In this document: piece by piece, positions 35,513 through 47,700 of the stretch | Layout: each line of letters opens with the position of its first letter | How positions within the stretch are numbered: position 1 is the stretch's first letter | Assembly: GCF_052857255.1 (NCBI RefSeq) | Contig: NC_135497.1 | Span: 119,240,744-119,304,743 of the forward strand | Origin: Amblyomma americanum | Taxonomy: Eukaryota; Arthropoda; Arachnida; Ixodida; Ixodidae | DNA length: 64,000 nucleotides | Direction of reading: 5' to 3' | Notes under the pieces: model-generated | What the model was told of the DNA's origin: nothing | The model's input: the letters and a program-made list of their open reading frames with translations, nothing else | Database searches by the model: none | Program-made: the position numbers and the translations under genes

Positions 35513-35614
35513 CAAGTCACGAATACCGGCCTTTTGCGCCGCGGTAAACCGCGCATGCGGCTTCAGTAAGCCAGACTACTGAATTCTTTCTTTTGTTGCT
35601 TTGTGCTCCGGCAG

Positions 35615-35792
35615 ATTCAAGCTGCACTACGAAAGCACTGGTTGATGATGTACTCCGTTGTTACGGTGCGTTTAAAGATGGAGTTTTCCGGAGAGACGAC
35701 GTAGACAGTACCATCTCTAGTGATCCAATGTTGAGAAATTTGACATTCTCTTCGCACTATCTGGACACCGGCAAGAAACTGCATGAGTGCAT
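35615..35792 (+). CDS. Giant gene exon B0
   Basis: Acceptor cggcag|at, donor at|gtgagt. CTTKALVDDVLRC, then a C2-C3 loop about 18 residues longer than in the other B exons; C3 in HEC. First module exon I can place. Confidence 0.75.
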
Positions 35793-38700
35793 GTGAGTAT
35801 CTGAAGTTGCACCACTGCGGAGAGCGTTAAGGGCAGTAGTGCGGTGTGGTGTGGAGTTTAACTTTCCGAAGCTTCACATGGGCTATGAGGGACGCCGTAG
35901 TTGACAGCTCTGAATTAATTTCGACCACCTGACGTTATAGAACGTGCACTGCCAACACACAGTGCACGGGCTCTTTAACTCAACAGCGTTACTACCCTCA
36001 TGTCGGGAAAAATTGTCCGGCGTTTAAGGCCTCGCAGCCGGAAAGGCCAGAGCACGAAGATGAAACGTAGCGCCTGGCCAAATTGGTCACGTGGCCTTGC
36101 GACGTCATTACAACCTGCCCACCGGATAGTGAGCAAACTACCCACCGTGGCAGGTGGCAGTTAAATGAAACGTTGGTTGCGAGAGGTTGCTCACAAGCTC
36201 ACCTGCGTCTCACAAGCAGGTGGCTGTGCTTGAAACAGCCACCTGTCGGGGCAGTGGCTCATCGCTTAACCGCTGCAGCACTGCGCCAGGAGTGGTATGA
36301 GGACTCACAGGGACCTATGAATGTAAAGTAGAGAGTAACCATTTCCGCATATGTAGGCATTAATTAATTAGCTTTATTGCTTCAGACTCTTATTGCGGAG
36401 GTTAATTTTTTTTTCTATTTCGCCGCAGCAGATGGCATTTGATCCCGCGGCCTTGGGCTCAGAGTTGAATGCCAAAGCTACAGAGTAACCGCGCTGAGTC
36501 AAAGACATTAATTCAGTAGTGAGGAATTACCTTTAGTACTTAGTGCTAAAACGACAGGATGGTTCCACTGTTTTCGTGCTTTGCACTATTGCAAGACTAC
36601 TGTAACTGGTGCGAGCTTGAGACCGTAGCGGTTTCTATCAAGGTAAAGTGCTTTCAGGTGTAGTGATGTCATTCATTCAGTGAGAAAGAAGCGTTAGGAC
36701 CTTCCTTGTGAAGCTAAGTTTATCTCGTATTGTTGACAACTAACCGTGTGCCTCCGCTTGGCTTTTGTCCTGTTCGGTGCATTACATGAGATGTTCCTCT
36801 GCCTGCAGACTCCTCAGTTCGTACGGCGAGTGCATTCGTGCGATCGCGGAAGGTCGGTGCCGGTCCCACATGACGTTGTTCCAGTACGAGGAAGTGCAGT
36901 CTTTAGCTGCGAACCTGGTGGGATTCGTCAACAGCAGCTGCAAGGCGATAGAAGTGTACGGTAAGGCTGCCACCGTGCCCACGCGCAACTCTGACACACT
37001 TGAAAAACAAACGGAGACCAAATGAAGGCGACAGTGAACCTTTTGTACCATACCTTCGTTTTGTTCATCGCAGTGCTGCACGCAGTTGTTTATTGTTTTT
37101 TTTTACTTCAGAAAAGCAAGCTGCAAACGGCACCGACAGTCTGTCCGGAGTGAAGAAATGCCTCGTAATACTGGCCAAAAAAGTGGTTCCTTTCCTGGGC
37201 TCTGAAAACAAGGACGTCGTCCGCAAGGCTTGTTGGTGAGTTAGCGTCTCCTTCCTTCGGTCACCGCGCTCGAATGCGGTTTTTCTTCCTGTCTTTGGCA
37301 ACCTGGGCAATTAACGCGACAGCGTTAAAGGCCCTGTTCCCCTGAAAGCGCGGCGTCGGGGTTGTGATCGAAAAATCACGGGCACAGCTCTAGCAGGTGG
37401 TCCCCAGAGAGCAACCTAGGAGGCAGGTGGGCCACCTACGTCACGTGACCTTGCGGCGCCATCACAACCTGCCCTCCGGATAGTGAGCAAACTGCCAGCC
37501 GTGACAGGTGGCAGTTAAATTAATGATTGAACGCTCAGGAAGAGCAACCTGGGCCCCACAAGGCCCACCGCTGGGAGCACCTGCCATCGCAGGGCAGTGG
37601 CGCATCGCTTAACCTCTGCACCAGTGCGACAGGAAGGGTATGAGGACTCCCAGGGATCTATGAATGTAAAGTGGACAATGACCTTCTGTATATATGGGAA
37701 TTAACTCATTACGCTATCGCGTCATACCCTTAAGGCGCAGCTTAACTGTCCGCTCCAATTTTTTTTACTGCCCTGGTGGTCGAAATTATTCCGGAGCCCT
37801 CCACTACGGCACCTCTTTCTTCCATTCTTATTTCACTCCCTCCTTTATCCCTTCCCTTACGGCGTGGTTCAGGTGTCCAACGATATATGAGACAGATACT
37901 GTGCCATTTCCTTTCCCCACAAAAACCAATTATTATTATGCCCTTTCGAAATCAGTTTTAACTTAGATACAGTTGTGACAAACAAGAGTTGCAAATGTTC
38001 AGTTGCTTGATTTCCTGCGTCTCGTTCGTGTTGTACAATGCCTCCCGAACAGAGCTAGTAACACAGGCACTTTTCCTTGTTTTCCCATTGCGCCACTGTG
38101 GTGCCCTTTCAATTGGTGTCGTTCACGCGATGAATGTTGACTTAACTACTAGCAGGCCACTGTTAAATGGGAACACCACCCAAGAGGAAACGCAGCAGTT
38201 TGTCTGCGCACCATACTGCCGCCCGCACAGTAAATGGCACCTCGCTCAAGCCCCCTGTTACAACTTTCGCTTGAACGAGTATATTTTCACGTCTGCTACT
38301 CCACCAACAAAAAATAAAGCCCGCTACCCCTCTTATGCGCGGTATTTCGGGTGCAGTCTAACCAGAATGCACCGAATTCAAAGTGGATCGCAAATTAGTT
38401 GGCTGGTCAATCATCTGGTGCATCAAAACAAACTGGTCCAAGATTAACGGAAATTTGCTGAGTGCCTTTGTAGAGTGTCTATGGTCACGGTAGACGTGTC
38501 TTTGCGGACTATCGTATCCAAAACCTCCGGAGTTTCGAGCCCGACATTTCAGCACTTTAACAGAAGCGAGTGCTCGTTTGCAAGATCGTACCGTCGCCTC
38601 GTAGAAGTGCGCGCCAGCGATCGGCGCGCGCTTCTGCCTTCGATGCGCTTCCGTTGGGAACGGGCCTGCGCTTGAAGAATCCCCGCACTGTGAACGCGGA

Positions 38701-41700
38701 TAGCGTTAGGCGGCCCTGAAAATGCCACCCAAGCTCACGGGGCCATCCACCTGCCCAGCTAGTGAGCTGGACAGGTGGATGATTTGTCTCTCCCGGTGCG
38801 GGTGCTCTAGAAGAACGGCAGATTGGGCGAGTTGGAAATGCTCCATAATATTAAAGCAGCGCTAAGCAACAAGGACGAAGAAAGAAGGGAACGCACACAC
38901 AGCGCCTGTGTGTGTGTTCCCTTCTTTCTTCGTCCTTGTTGCTTAGCCCTGCTTTAATATTGAGGAGGGCTTGAAGGGGGCGGAAATGGTCTGTTCTGTA
39001 CAAGGTATCTGTAGAAGCCTGAGAGTGGAGTCCTAGTGTTGCTTTGTATAGCGTATTGAGGGCCCGAATTAGTTTGTCTTGTTGTGTGCCTGTGAGGGGG
39101 CAGTAAGGGATGCAGTTTAAGAAATTGTTCAGGGCCAGCGCTTTAGCAAGGCGGCTGGCGTGTGTCTTTGGGAGGCCGGCATGACTGAGCGGCGAAGTGT
39201 GACTGAGTGGCATGCACGCATGGCCGTATTAATGGCTGAGGTGAGAGTGTTGGAGGTAACGCGGCAAGAGTCGACGGAGGGGATGCGCTGTCCGACCAGG
39301 GTGAGGAAGATGGAGGGGTTCATCGTCCGTTGATATTTTACTGCGTGTTATGAGTAGGAGTTCAGATTTCTCCGGAGTGGGTTGCAGGCCCGCTTGGGAG
39401 AGGTGTGTGGAAATGGTGTTAAGTGCCTGTTGTACACGAAAAGTCAAGGATCCAGCGACGAAAATAACGCTAAGCTTCTTCGCTTGTTCGGGGCAATCTG
39501 TCATCATCGTTGCGTGCGGTGTAATTGTGAGCACCTCGCCGAGCCCAAAAGTTACATGTAGAAACGTCAAATCGCCGGTGCACGCTGCACTCTCCACACC
39601 AAACTATGAAGCACTCTTTAATGATATGTTGAAGTACGAGTGTCGGCAGTAATGCAGGTAACGTTGACGTTTTTGTTCCAGTAAAGTTCATAGCATTAAC
39701 TGTTACGAGAAATGTGCCGCATTGCTAATTTACACAAGTTAGCTGCAGTGACGTCAATGCCGGTATTGCAGTACACGTTGCAAAACGTCGCCGACGGTAA
39801 TTCGGTCATTCCAATGGAAGCTCTTTCTGGGGTCTGTTGTCCTTACTCAGTCAGCTTGCCATGCTCAGCGCAGAAGATCAATGCGTTCGCATTCTGGCAT
39901 CTCGCAGGGGACTCGCGGACTACGACAAATGTGCGCAAAGAGAGGTCAAAATGATTGACAAAGACTCACTGTCTCTGGAATCCGAAAAGTTAGTTAACCT
40001 GTACTCCACAAATGTTGTGCAGTCACTGCGTTGGACATGTTTTGGTGAGTACGAAGGTATTTTCTACGCACGCCTTCTCTGCGATTTTAAAGCTAAACCA
40101 TTTTTTTTGCACAGATAACAACTGCGACAATGCGTCACTCTTAATGAAACTGGACAACTGCGACAGTATAATTAAGATTGGTGTTTTGCCAAGCATAAGG
40201 ATGAGCAACTCAACGGGTCTAGTGAAAGCCTGCAGGTAATGCTGTTACTTTAGCCTTCAAATTCATTTCCCTTTCTTTCGGGTAGGGTTAGTGGCGAAGA
40301 CACTCATCAATATCTTAAGAGAATACATGTTGCCTTGTTTTGCAGCTACGTTAAAAAGTTTGAGTGGTGCATCAGACAAGCACGGATCGATACCGGCTGC
40401 GATAGCGACCCTTCGGTGCTCAGTTCTTTAGAAGTTCAGCGGCATTTAGACAAAGCGTCCGAGTACGCTTGGATATGTGACCGCAGTGGCGGTAAGTGGC
40501 AGTCTGTTTTATTCACGTCTCAGTTCTAATTCCTATGGTCCTCTTTATCTCCCAAGAATAAGCAGTGGCGACATCATTTCGACGTTTTCACGTTACTTTC
40601 GCTATATCTTCAGGACCAGTCTGCGAGGAAGCTTACGTAAGGGAGAGCCTCAAGGATTGCTATCAGCTTGCCAACCCGTCAAGTTTTGAGCTGGAATCGT
40701 CGTTTGTGAGTGCAGACACGCTGCATAAGCATTGCAGGTAGGGATAGTGTTAATCTCAGGCGTGGCTAATGTGTTACTGAATAGCGGTGGTTGTAGCGCA
40801 TGCTTTCTTCTTTTTTTTTTTCAGAGACGTAAAGGCCTTCAAGTCTTGCATGCACGACATACTTTCGACGAAATGCGAGAACGACCCAAGGATGTTTCAC
40901 CATTGGGACGTGTACTACTTCAGGGACCTCATAGGAAGAGGACTGAATTGGACTTGCTTCGGTGAGTGCGAAACGCAGCCTGAACGGTGCTTGCCGCGTG
41001 CCAACCGAATGTGGCGCTTTTTAGGACTCGGCAAGTTCAGAAAACAGACACAATGTTTTTCTTTAATTTTTGATGGCAGCTGCAGAGGCATGCCATGCAC
41101 CTTGCATGGCTCCGCTAGAATATTTCAACGCCGAAGTGCGAAATCGATTTTTGGTTACCTACGACAAGTTGTCAGCATGCTTCGTACACACATTTGTCGA
41201 AGTTCAGTTTGTGAGCCATAGCGTGCCCCCTTTTCGTTAGTGATTTCTAGTCTTTTCAGGAATGTTCCACGTAAACATGAAAACGTTTGCGCTTCATTTC
41301 AGAGTATGACTGCGATGCCAGCGTGGTTTTGGGAAAACTACGAGACTGTGATAAACTCTCCGAAGAAGCGGCCACATATGTGGACAACACCTGGAGAACT
41401 GGTCCGTCATCAGTTGCCTGCTGGTTAGTATCAATTTATTTTCGCACGTTAATTATAACAATGCCGAGTTCTGAAGGCACACTTGCCGCCGGAGCACTCT
41501 CAGCGAAGATGCGAGCTACGGCGACCAAAACTACATAGCAACGTCACTACCGGTAAAACGATTCTAAACGGATGTGATGAGGCCTTTATTGAAATGAAAC
41601 TCAATCTGTACAGGTAATATCTTTTTTTTACATGCAGGCTTGCTCATGCACATATGAACTGCTACAGTAAAGTGCTGAACGCACTCTGCGGGAACCCGAA

Positions 41701-44700
41701 GGAAGCATTGCAAGACCAGCGGTTAGCCAAATACACTGCTGATGCCAGACAACGAGCACTGCGTTCTTGCGAGAGACAAAACGGTTAGTAAAGTTTTCAC
41801 TTCATTTTCAAGAATACTTAATATCCTCTTTTTTTTGGCGCAGTGACTTCATGCAACGAAAGAGACCTCCTACAAAATCTGACCACGTGCGATGGAATTG
41901 TGGACACGTTTATTGTACCCTACTCGAAAGACGCTTCTGACTTGAACAAAATGGCTACCGCATGCATGTGAGTGCCGTTTTGTTTTCTTGTATCCGGTTG
42001 AGGAAACTGTATTTCGACAACATTGAGGAGTCAACGCTTCTCATAGTGCCGAATTGTACATCTAATGAACACCGACGGCTAGAAGATTGTGCTGAAGAAG
42101 TCGCTGATACGTAGACCGAAAAAATTGCCTCTGAAACAAAATTCCTTTCACAGCACTTGAAATTATTTCTAGTACAGTTTATCGTACTAAACAATTTATT
42201 TTCTTGTGTGTGATAGAGCTTTTGCTCGCAATTTTCATAGTTTACCTTTTAATGCCGTGTCCAACTTGGTCGCAACACCAACCGGTCGTGACCAAGGGCC
42301 TCATTCGAATAGAGGCCACCTTGCTGTACCGCGTTCGCACAGAGTTAGCACGAACTCCAGTATGGCGCTTTAAGCTCGGACAGTGACGTGGCGCACTATC
42401 TGTTGAAATGCCCTGACCTGCCTATTATAGAATCGCGTTCTCTTTCGTGGACTGAGACGTCGAACTGCCCCGCGTAATTCCCTGGATGACACGCTGTTAG
42501 AATTTAGACCTTCGACGCTGATAAGAGAGGTTGCTCTATTCCCCCTTGCCTTTATTCGTGACGCTGAATCCGGGACGAGGGATGACACTCAGCTTCGTTA
42601 CTTGAGTGCGCTGCGTGGCGCTGGCGGGGGGTGGGGGTGGGGGGGGGGGGGTGCATAGATATGCCAGCATACATCGGCTTCGGCTTGCATATTTGAGTAA
42701 GGTTTGCCATGACAATTCATTCCTTTTACAGGCGGCGCTCAGGCAGTGCGATTGTCGGCACTCTGCAAGGCTAACACCGTCGGTTTCAAACTCTATACAC
42801 TTCCCTTCACAATCTCTCAAACTTGTCACAAACCCTTCTACATCCTTTTCACTTTTGCAGTCGAAAACGCTCAGGAAAGCCTATTTCGATGCTTACTGCT
42901 TAGATAATAGCCCTCAATGATTCAGGTTTTGTATTGCGCCTTTAAGAGCTCGCAACTAGACACATTCACTGCAGGCATCTGATAAATAACGCGTACACTC
43001 GTGTAAAGGTCACACTTTTTTTTCGAGATTTTTACAGGGTGCGCCGTTTATACGAAAGGTGCATTTTTTGCTCAGCTTTTCCGACTATAGTGAAACCCAA
43101 ATTATGCGCACAAAATTTGTGCAACGACACGTATTTTACGACAAACTAGCGCGGTGCCCGGCGCACCCTTCTTAAAGATAATGCATATATGCATTGAAAG
43201 TCTGGGTGATACCACTGATACGACGACCGGTGGGAAGTCACTGCCACATAATCGCAAAGCCTCCGCTTGATTGTTCTAGGCGCAGCTTGAACGGAACGAG
43301 GCGTCGTCGGCATTATCGTCCCTTGTGTTGCAGGAAGCTTTCATCGTCCGGTAGCTCCGCGCGGAACGTATCGCGTGAGGGAAACTGTGCATACTTGAAA
43401 CACAATTTCTATTTGCCGACTTATTTGCCCAACTTACCGGCTGTCAAGTTGGAGGAAGCGGCCATTACGTGGACGCGCCTCCGTAAACTTATGCATGCCA
43501 CGATGAGAAGGCGTTGCAAACGCTGTCCACGTTGTCTCTGCAAAAAAAAAAGTTATACTTTTAAATGGTACATGAAGTCATGAAGCCTGCTAATGTTCAG
43601 CTAGGAGAAGTCGCTCGCCAAGGTTTTGTTTTGCAGGAGCAGACTAGAATATTTTTGTAATAGATCAGTGAGATGGACAGTGTAATATTTCAGATTGATT
43701 AAACATACGTACAATACTCTTGGAAAAGAGCTCTAGGATGATTTAAATGTTCTAACGGGCTCTAGTTGTTAGTTCAAGAACATACCTCTTGAAAACAAAG
43801 GTAAATTTCACTGTCGCGTTAAAGATTAGCGCTAAAACCCCCATCAAAATTATTTCGAAGCCTGGTTTCGGCGATTGCGCTCATGAAGGCTGGAGATGCA
43901 ATAATATTCATGTTTCTTTCATTCAGAAACGTGAAGCGATTTCAAAAATGCGTCCACAAGGTTGCCCAAAAAGAATGCTTCGAACCGGATGGCATCGAAC
44001 TGGTTGGCACACAGAAGTACCTTCGAGAGTATTACTACCAATACAACTGGATCTGCAGAGTCGTTGAAGTGACGCCATCTGGTCAGTCTCAGCCTCTGTT
44101 TGTGTATCATTATGCAAGTCAGTACATATTTCGATATATTCATTGGCGGGTATCCTGTGACTCGTGCTCCTGACACTCTTTATCTTCGCTTGTCTCGAAT
44201 TCTCAGTTGAGGACAAGCCCACTAATTCATAGCGTTGCCTTTCCCTAGCCTGTTTCAGTCAACAATGTAATTTTTTAACAACGTAAACACACTCACGGAA
44301 CGTTATTCTGGATTGTGTAGTTGTAAATTAGTGTGATCCTTATTCTGTGTTCTTCTGCGCTTGGCCTCCGTGTCAACACTAACGCGATTAGCGAACTACT
44401 CAGGTTTTTAAAAGCGACTGTTTAGTGACGAAGATACTGTTGCGTGCCTAAAACGTTATCTACATCGTGTGCATATGTGATTAGGTTATAAGAAATTTCG
44501 TATTTTTTACTCTCGAAATCCTACATGGGGTTTGTGGGGGGGAGAGTAGCTGCCTTTGACAAGACGCTGTGGAACACGGCAGTTTCACAAGATAGACCTT
44601 TTCGCCATAGTAACATTGGACTGGTGCAGGGTCCAGGCCCTACAGCAAAGTAGCCATCGAGACCCGAGATGAACAGTGAGTGACGTGAACGAATGCGCGA

Positions 44701-47700
44701 GCACCGTCCGCCAAATGCATTCCTGGAATGTACTTGACACGTCGTTTGGGGTTTGCCCAAAAGTAACAGAGCGCTTTTGTCATTTAGGCATGTGCGAGTC
44801 GATTTTTGCTTTCCATAGCAAGTTGAACACTTGGGTTAAGGACAACGCAGTGAGCTATGAAAAGGTAAGCGATAGGTGTAACATTAAGAGACAGGAAGAG
44901 GGCAGAGTGGGTCAGGGAACAAACGCGGATTAATGACATCCAAGACGAAATCAAGAGGAAGAAAAGTTCTTGGGCAGAGCATGTAATGCGAAGGCAAGAT
45001 AACCGATGGTCCTTAAGAGTACCGGACTCGATTCCAAGAGAAGGCAAGCGTAGCAGGGGGTGCAGAAAGTTAGGTGGGCGGATGAAGTCAAGAAGTTTGC
45101 GAGGATACGGTGGCCACAACTGGCACAGGACAGGGTTAACTTAATTGGAGAGATAAGAGGAGGTGCATTCGCCCTGCAGTGCGTGTAGTCAGGCTGATGA
45201 TGATGACGGTCGTCGAGACGATGATCCATTCACCTGAGCTGACGGCTTAAAAACCAGTTCACCGAGTCAGCGTGCGCGGTCATCATAAAGCAGCTTTCTT
45301 TATACATCCTGCATTTAACCAAGAGCATAGCGCTGAATTTTCTAGAGTCGACGTGCTCCTGTTTCTGTTTCAGTTACTGGTGCCAGTGTGCCAACTAGTC
45401 ATGACTGTATCCAACGTTACTGCTAGTCCTTGCATCCACAAGTTTTTATCAATGTTATTCATTCTGATTCCTCGTGTTTGCAGCGCCGCAGTGTAACAGC
45501 GTTCGCTTGATAGACCGCCTACCCGAGTGCTCGGGCTTCATCATGGGCCGTCTCTTTAATACGTCCATGTCCTACATCGAAGAAAAGGACCTAGCAACAT
45601 ATACAAGGTAAAAAATTGTTATCACGAACCGAGAACACCGCGAATATCGTTCTTACAGGACATGCCTCTACAGTACATAACCTAGCTATTTGTTTTCAAA
45701 TGGATTCGTTCATCGTTCGTAAAACCTCACAATTCATTATCACGATAAGGAAAAATAATAGTCCCAAATAATCTGCAGGTAGATGTCAACTCACTCGAAT
45801 CAGATAAGTGTTCAGCAGAAAGAAAAAGTTAAGCATTGCTTTCTTCGTTTATCGTTTCTTCTAGGTTTTTTACTGAACATACTAGCGAAGGTTGAAAAGA
45901 GGCGTGCGTTAACAAAGTTTTGTTGCGTTTTCGTTTCCATGCAGGAAGAATGAAGGATGCTGAAGGAAAAACCTGTTAGCCACCAAACTTTATAACCAGA
46001 GAATCAGTGGGGCTAACGCTAATATGCAGGAATAGTAAACATCAAAAGGTTTTAAATACAAACAGGCTGCGTGCTCTAAGCTTCCCATATTCCGTTTATA
46101 TTTTAGTTTCATTGCTACAAGTATTGCACGCGTTCTTCTTTTTTTTTTTACTCACACACAGTATAAATGCAAAGAGCACAACAGTGTACAAAAACGGCTT
46201 CTTTAGGCGCGTTATTCAACGAGAAATAACTATTCACAAAGTGCTAGGCAAGAATAATAATAGTCGCGTAGTATTACCAGTATGACCGGCGACACATTGT
46301 TGTCTCTCATTTGATTTGTGACTAGGTGCTGCTGTTGATTGTGAACAAAAGTTTCTCGCGTGCATATACGCAAGCCTTTTAGAAATATATGCGCGAGATG
46401 TGCGTGACACATCATTTGGGCGTCTGCAGGAAATAAAATGAGCTAGTCCTAATGGATGCAACACACGTTCTGTTTGTCTGAGAGCGCTATTTCTGCGGTT
46501 TCCCACAGCGAAACCTTCCAATTAGCTTATGGGCAAAAGTACACTGAACTTGGGGGCCTGTAACCATTCACCGGTGCGGCCTGTTGTTTAACCAGGTTTC
46601 CTTCGTTCTGACGGGACTGTCCCTGTAACTTCGCGCAGCCAACACTCTCACTAATTTCTTACAGGTACCAGCACGACTACGAAGTTTGCGTGTCAATGGT
46701 GATACGAGACGTTTGTGGTAGCGGAGCTTCTGTGCCAGAGGATAACTTTGACGTTGTGAAGTTCACCAGAGACTACATGCAGCTGGGAGCCTCTCTACAC
46801 GAGTCTGTTTCTTCCAAAGCTGGTATGTACGCCAACGGCCTGCCACGCGACATCACCCGCGGGTAGCGGGAGGGTTTGGAGTTGTCGGCGTGGCGGATTA
46901 TGCGCGATGTTCATATTCGCTGCAAGGAAAATTTATGGGGGCAGCCTCACTTATGAGTTTCACACATCGTGAAGGACGCAGCTAGAATGACCGAAGTCGC
47001 TCAGAAAAACAGCAGCTTATCTCGTTAGTGCACATTTATGTTACATAATTTTGCGTCAGGGGAAAGAGGTTTCGTACGAGAGGACAAACTCGTATGATCG
47101 TTTAAACAGCCCTTCTGGCCTGTACGAAAAAATCGCAGGACACATGTCGTAGTTTTACAATTTGCGCGCATGTTAACGCTGCGAGGCAGCTTTTTTTTTT
47201 CTCTTACGATTCTCATTTACCCTTCTTCCAGATCCGAGGTGCTTTCACCACTACGTGAACAAGAAAATTAGTGAGTGCGATGGGCTCTTAGTTGTGTTCG
47301 CATCACCGCAGCTCTCAAAATCATCTCACGTTGCACAGCCCGAAGAAGCTTGCAGGTTTGTTTCAACGAATTGTTCGATTGTACGCAAGTATAGTTTGCA
47401 CAGGGCCGCTGTTCTTGACTGTTTCCAAGTCTGTTCATATTTTCACAACAGCCCACGGTTCTGGCTGCAAGCTTTGTTTGCATACTCCTTGCAATAACGC
47501 CTGATACGTGGCTGTAACGGTTAGAATGTCGGTTGAAAAGGATTGTAAGGTCGTATTTTGTGACGACTTTTTTCCCATTCATTCATACACCCTATTACCT
47601 TTGGTGACTTCTGAATATAACGTCACGGTTGACAGCTGGCAAGTAATTTCGGTTGCTGGCTCTAACGGCAAGGGGCGCAAAACAGTGGATGTCGAAATAA

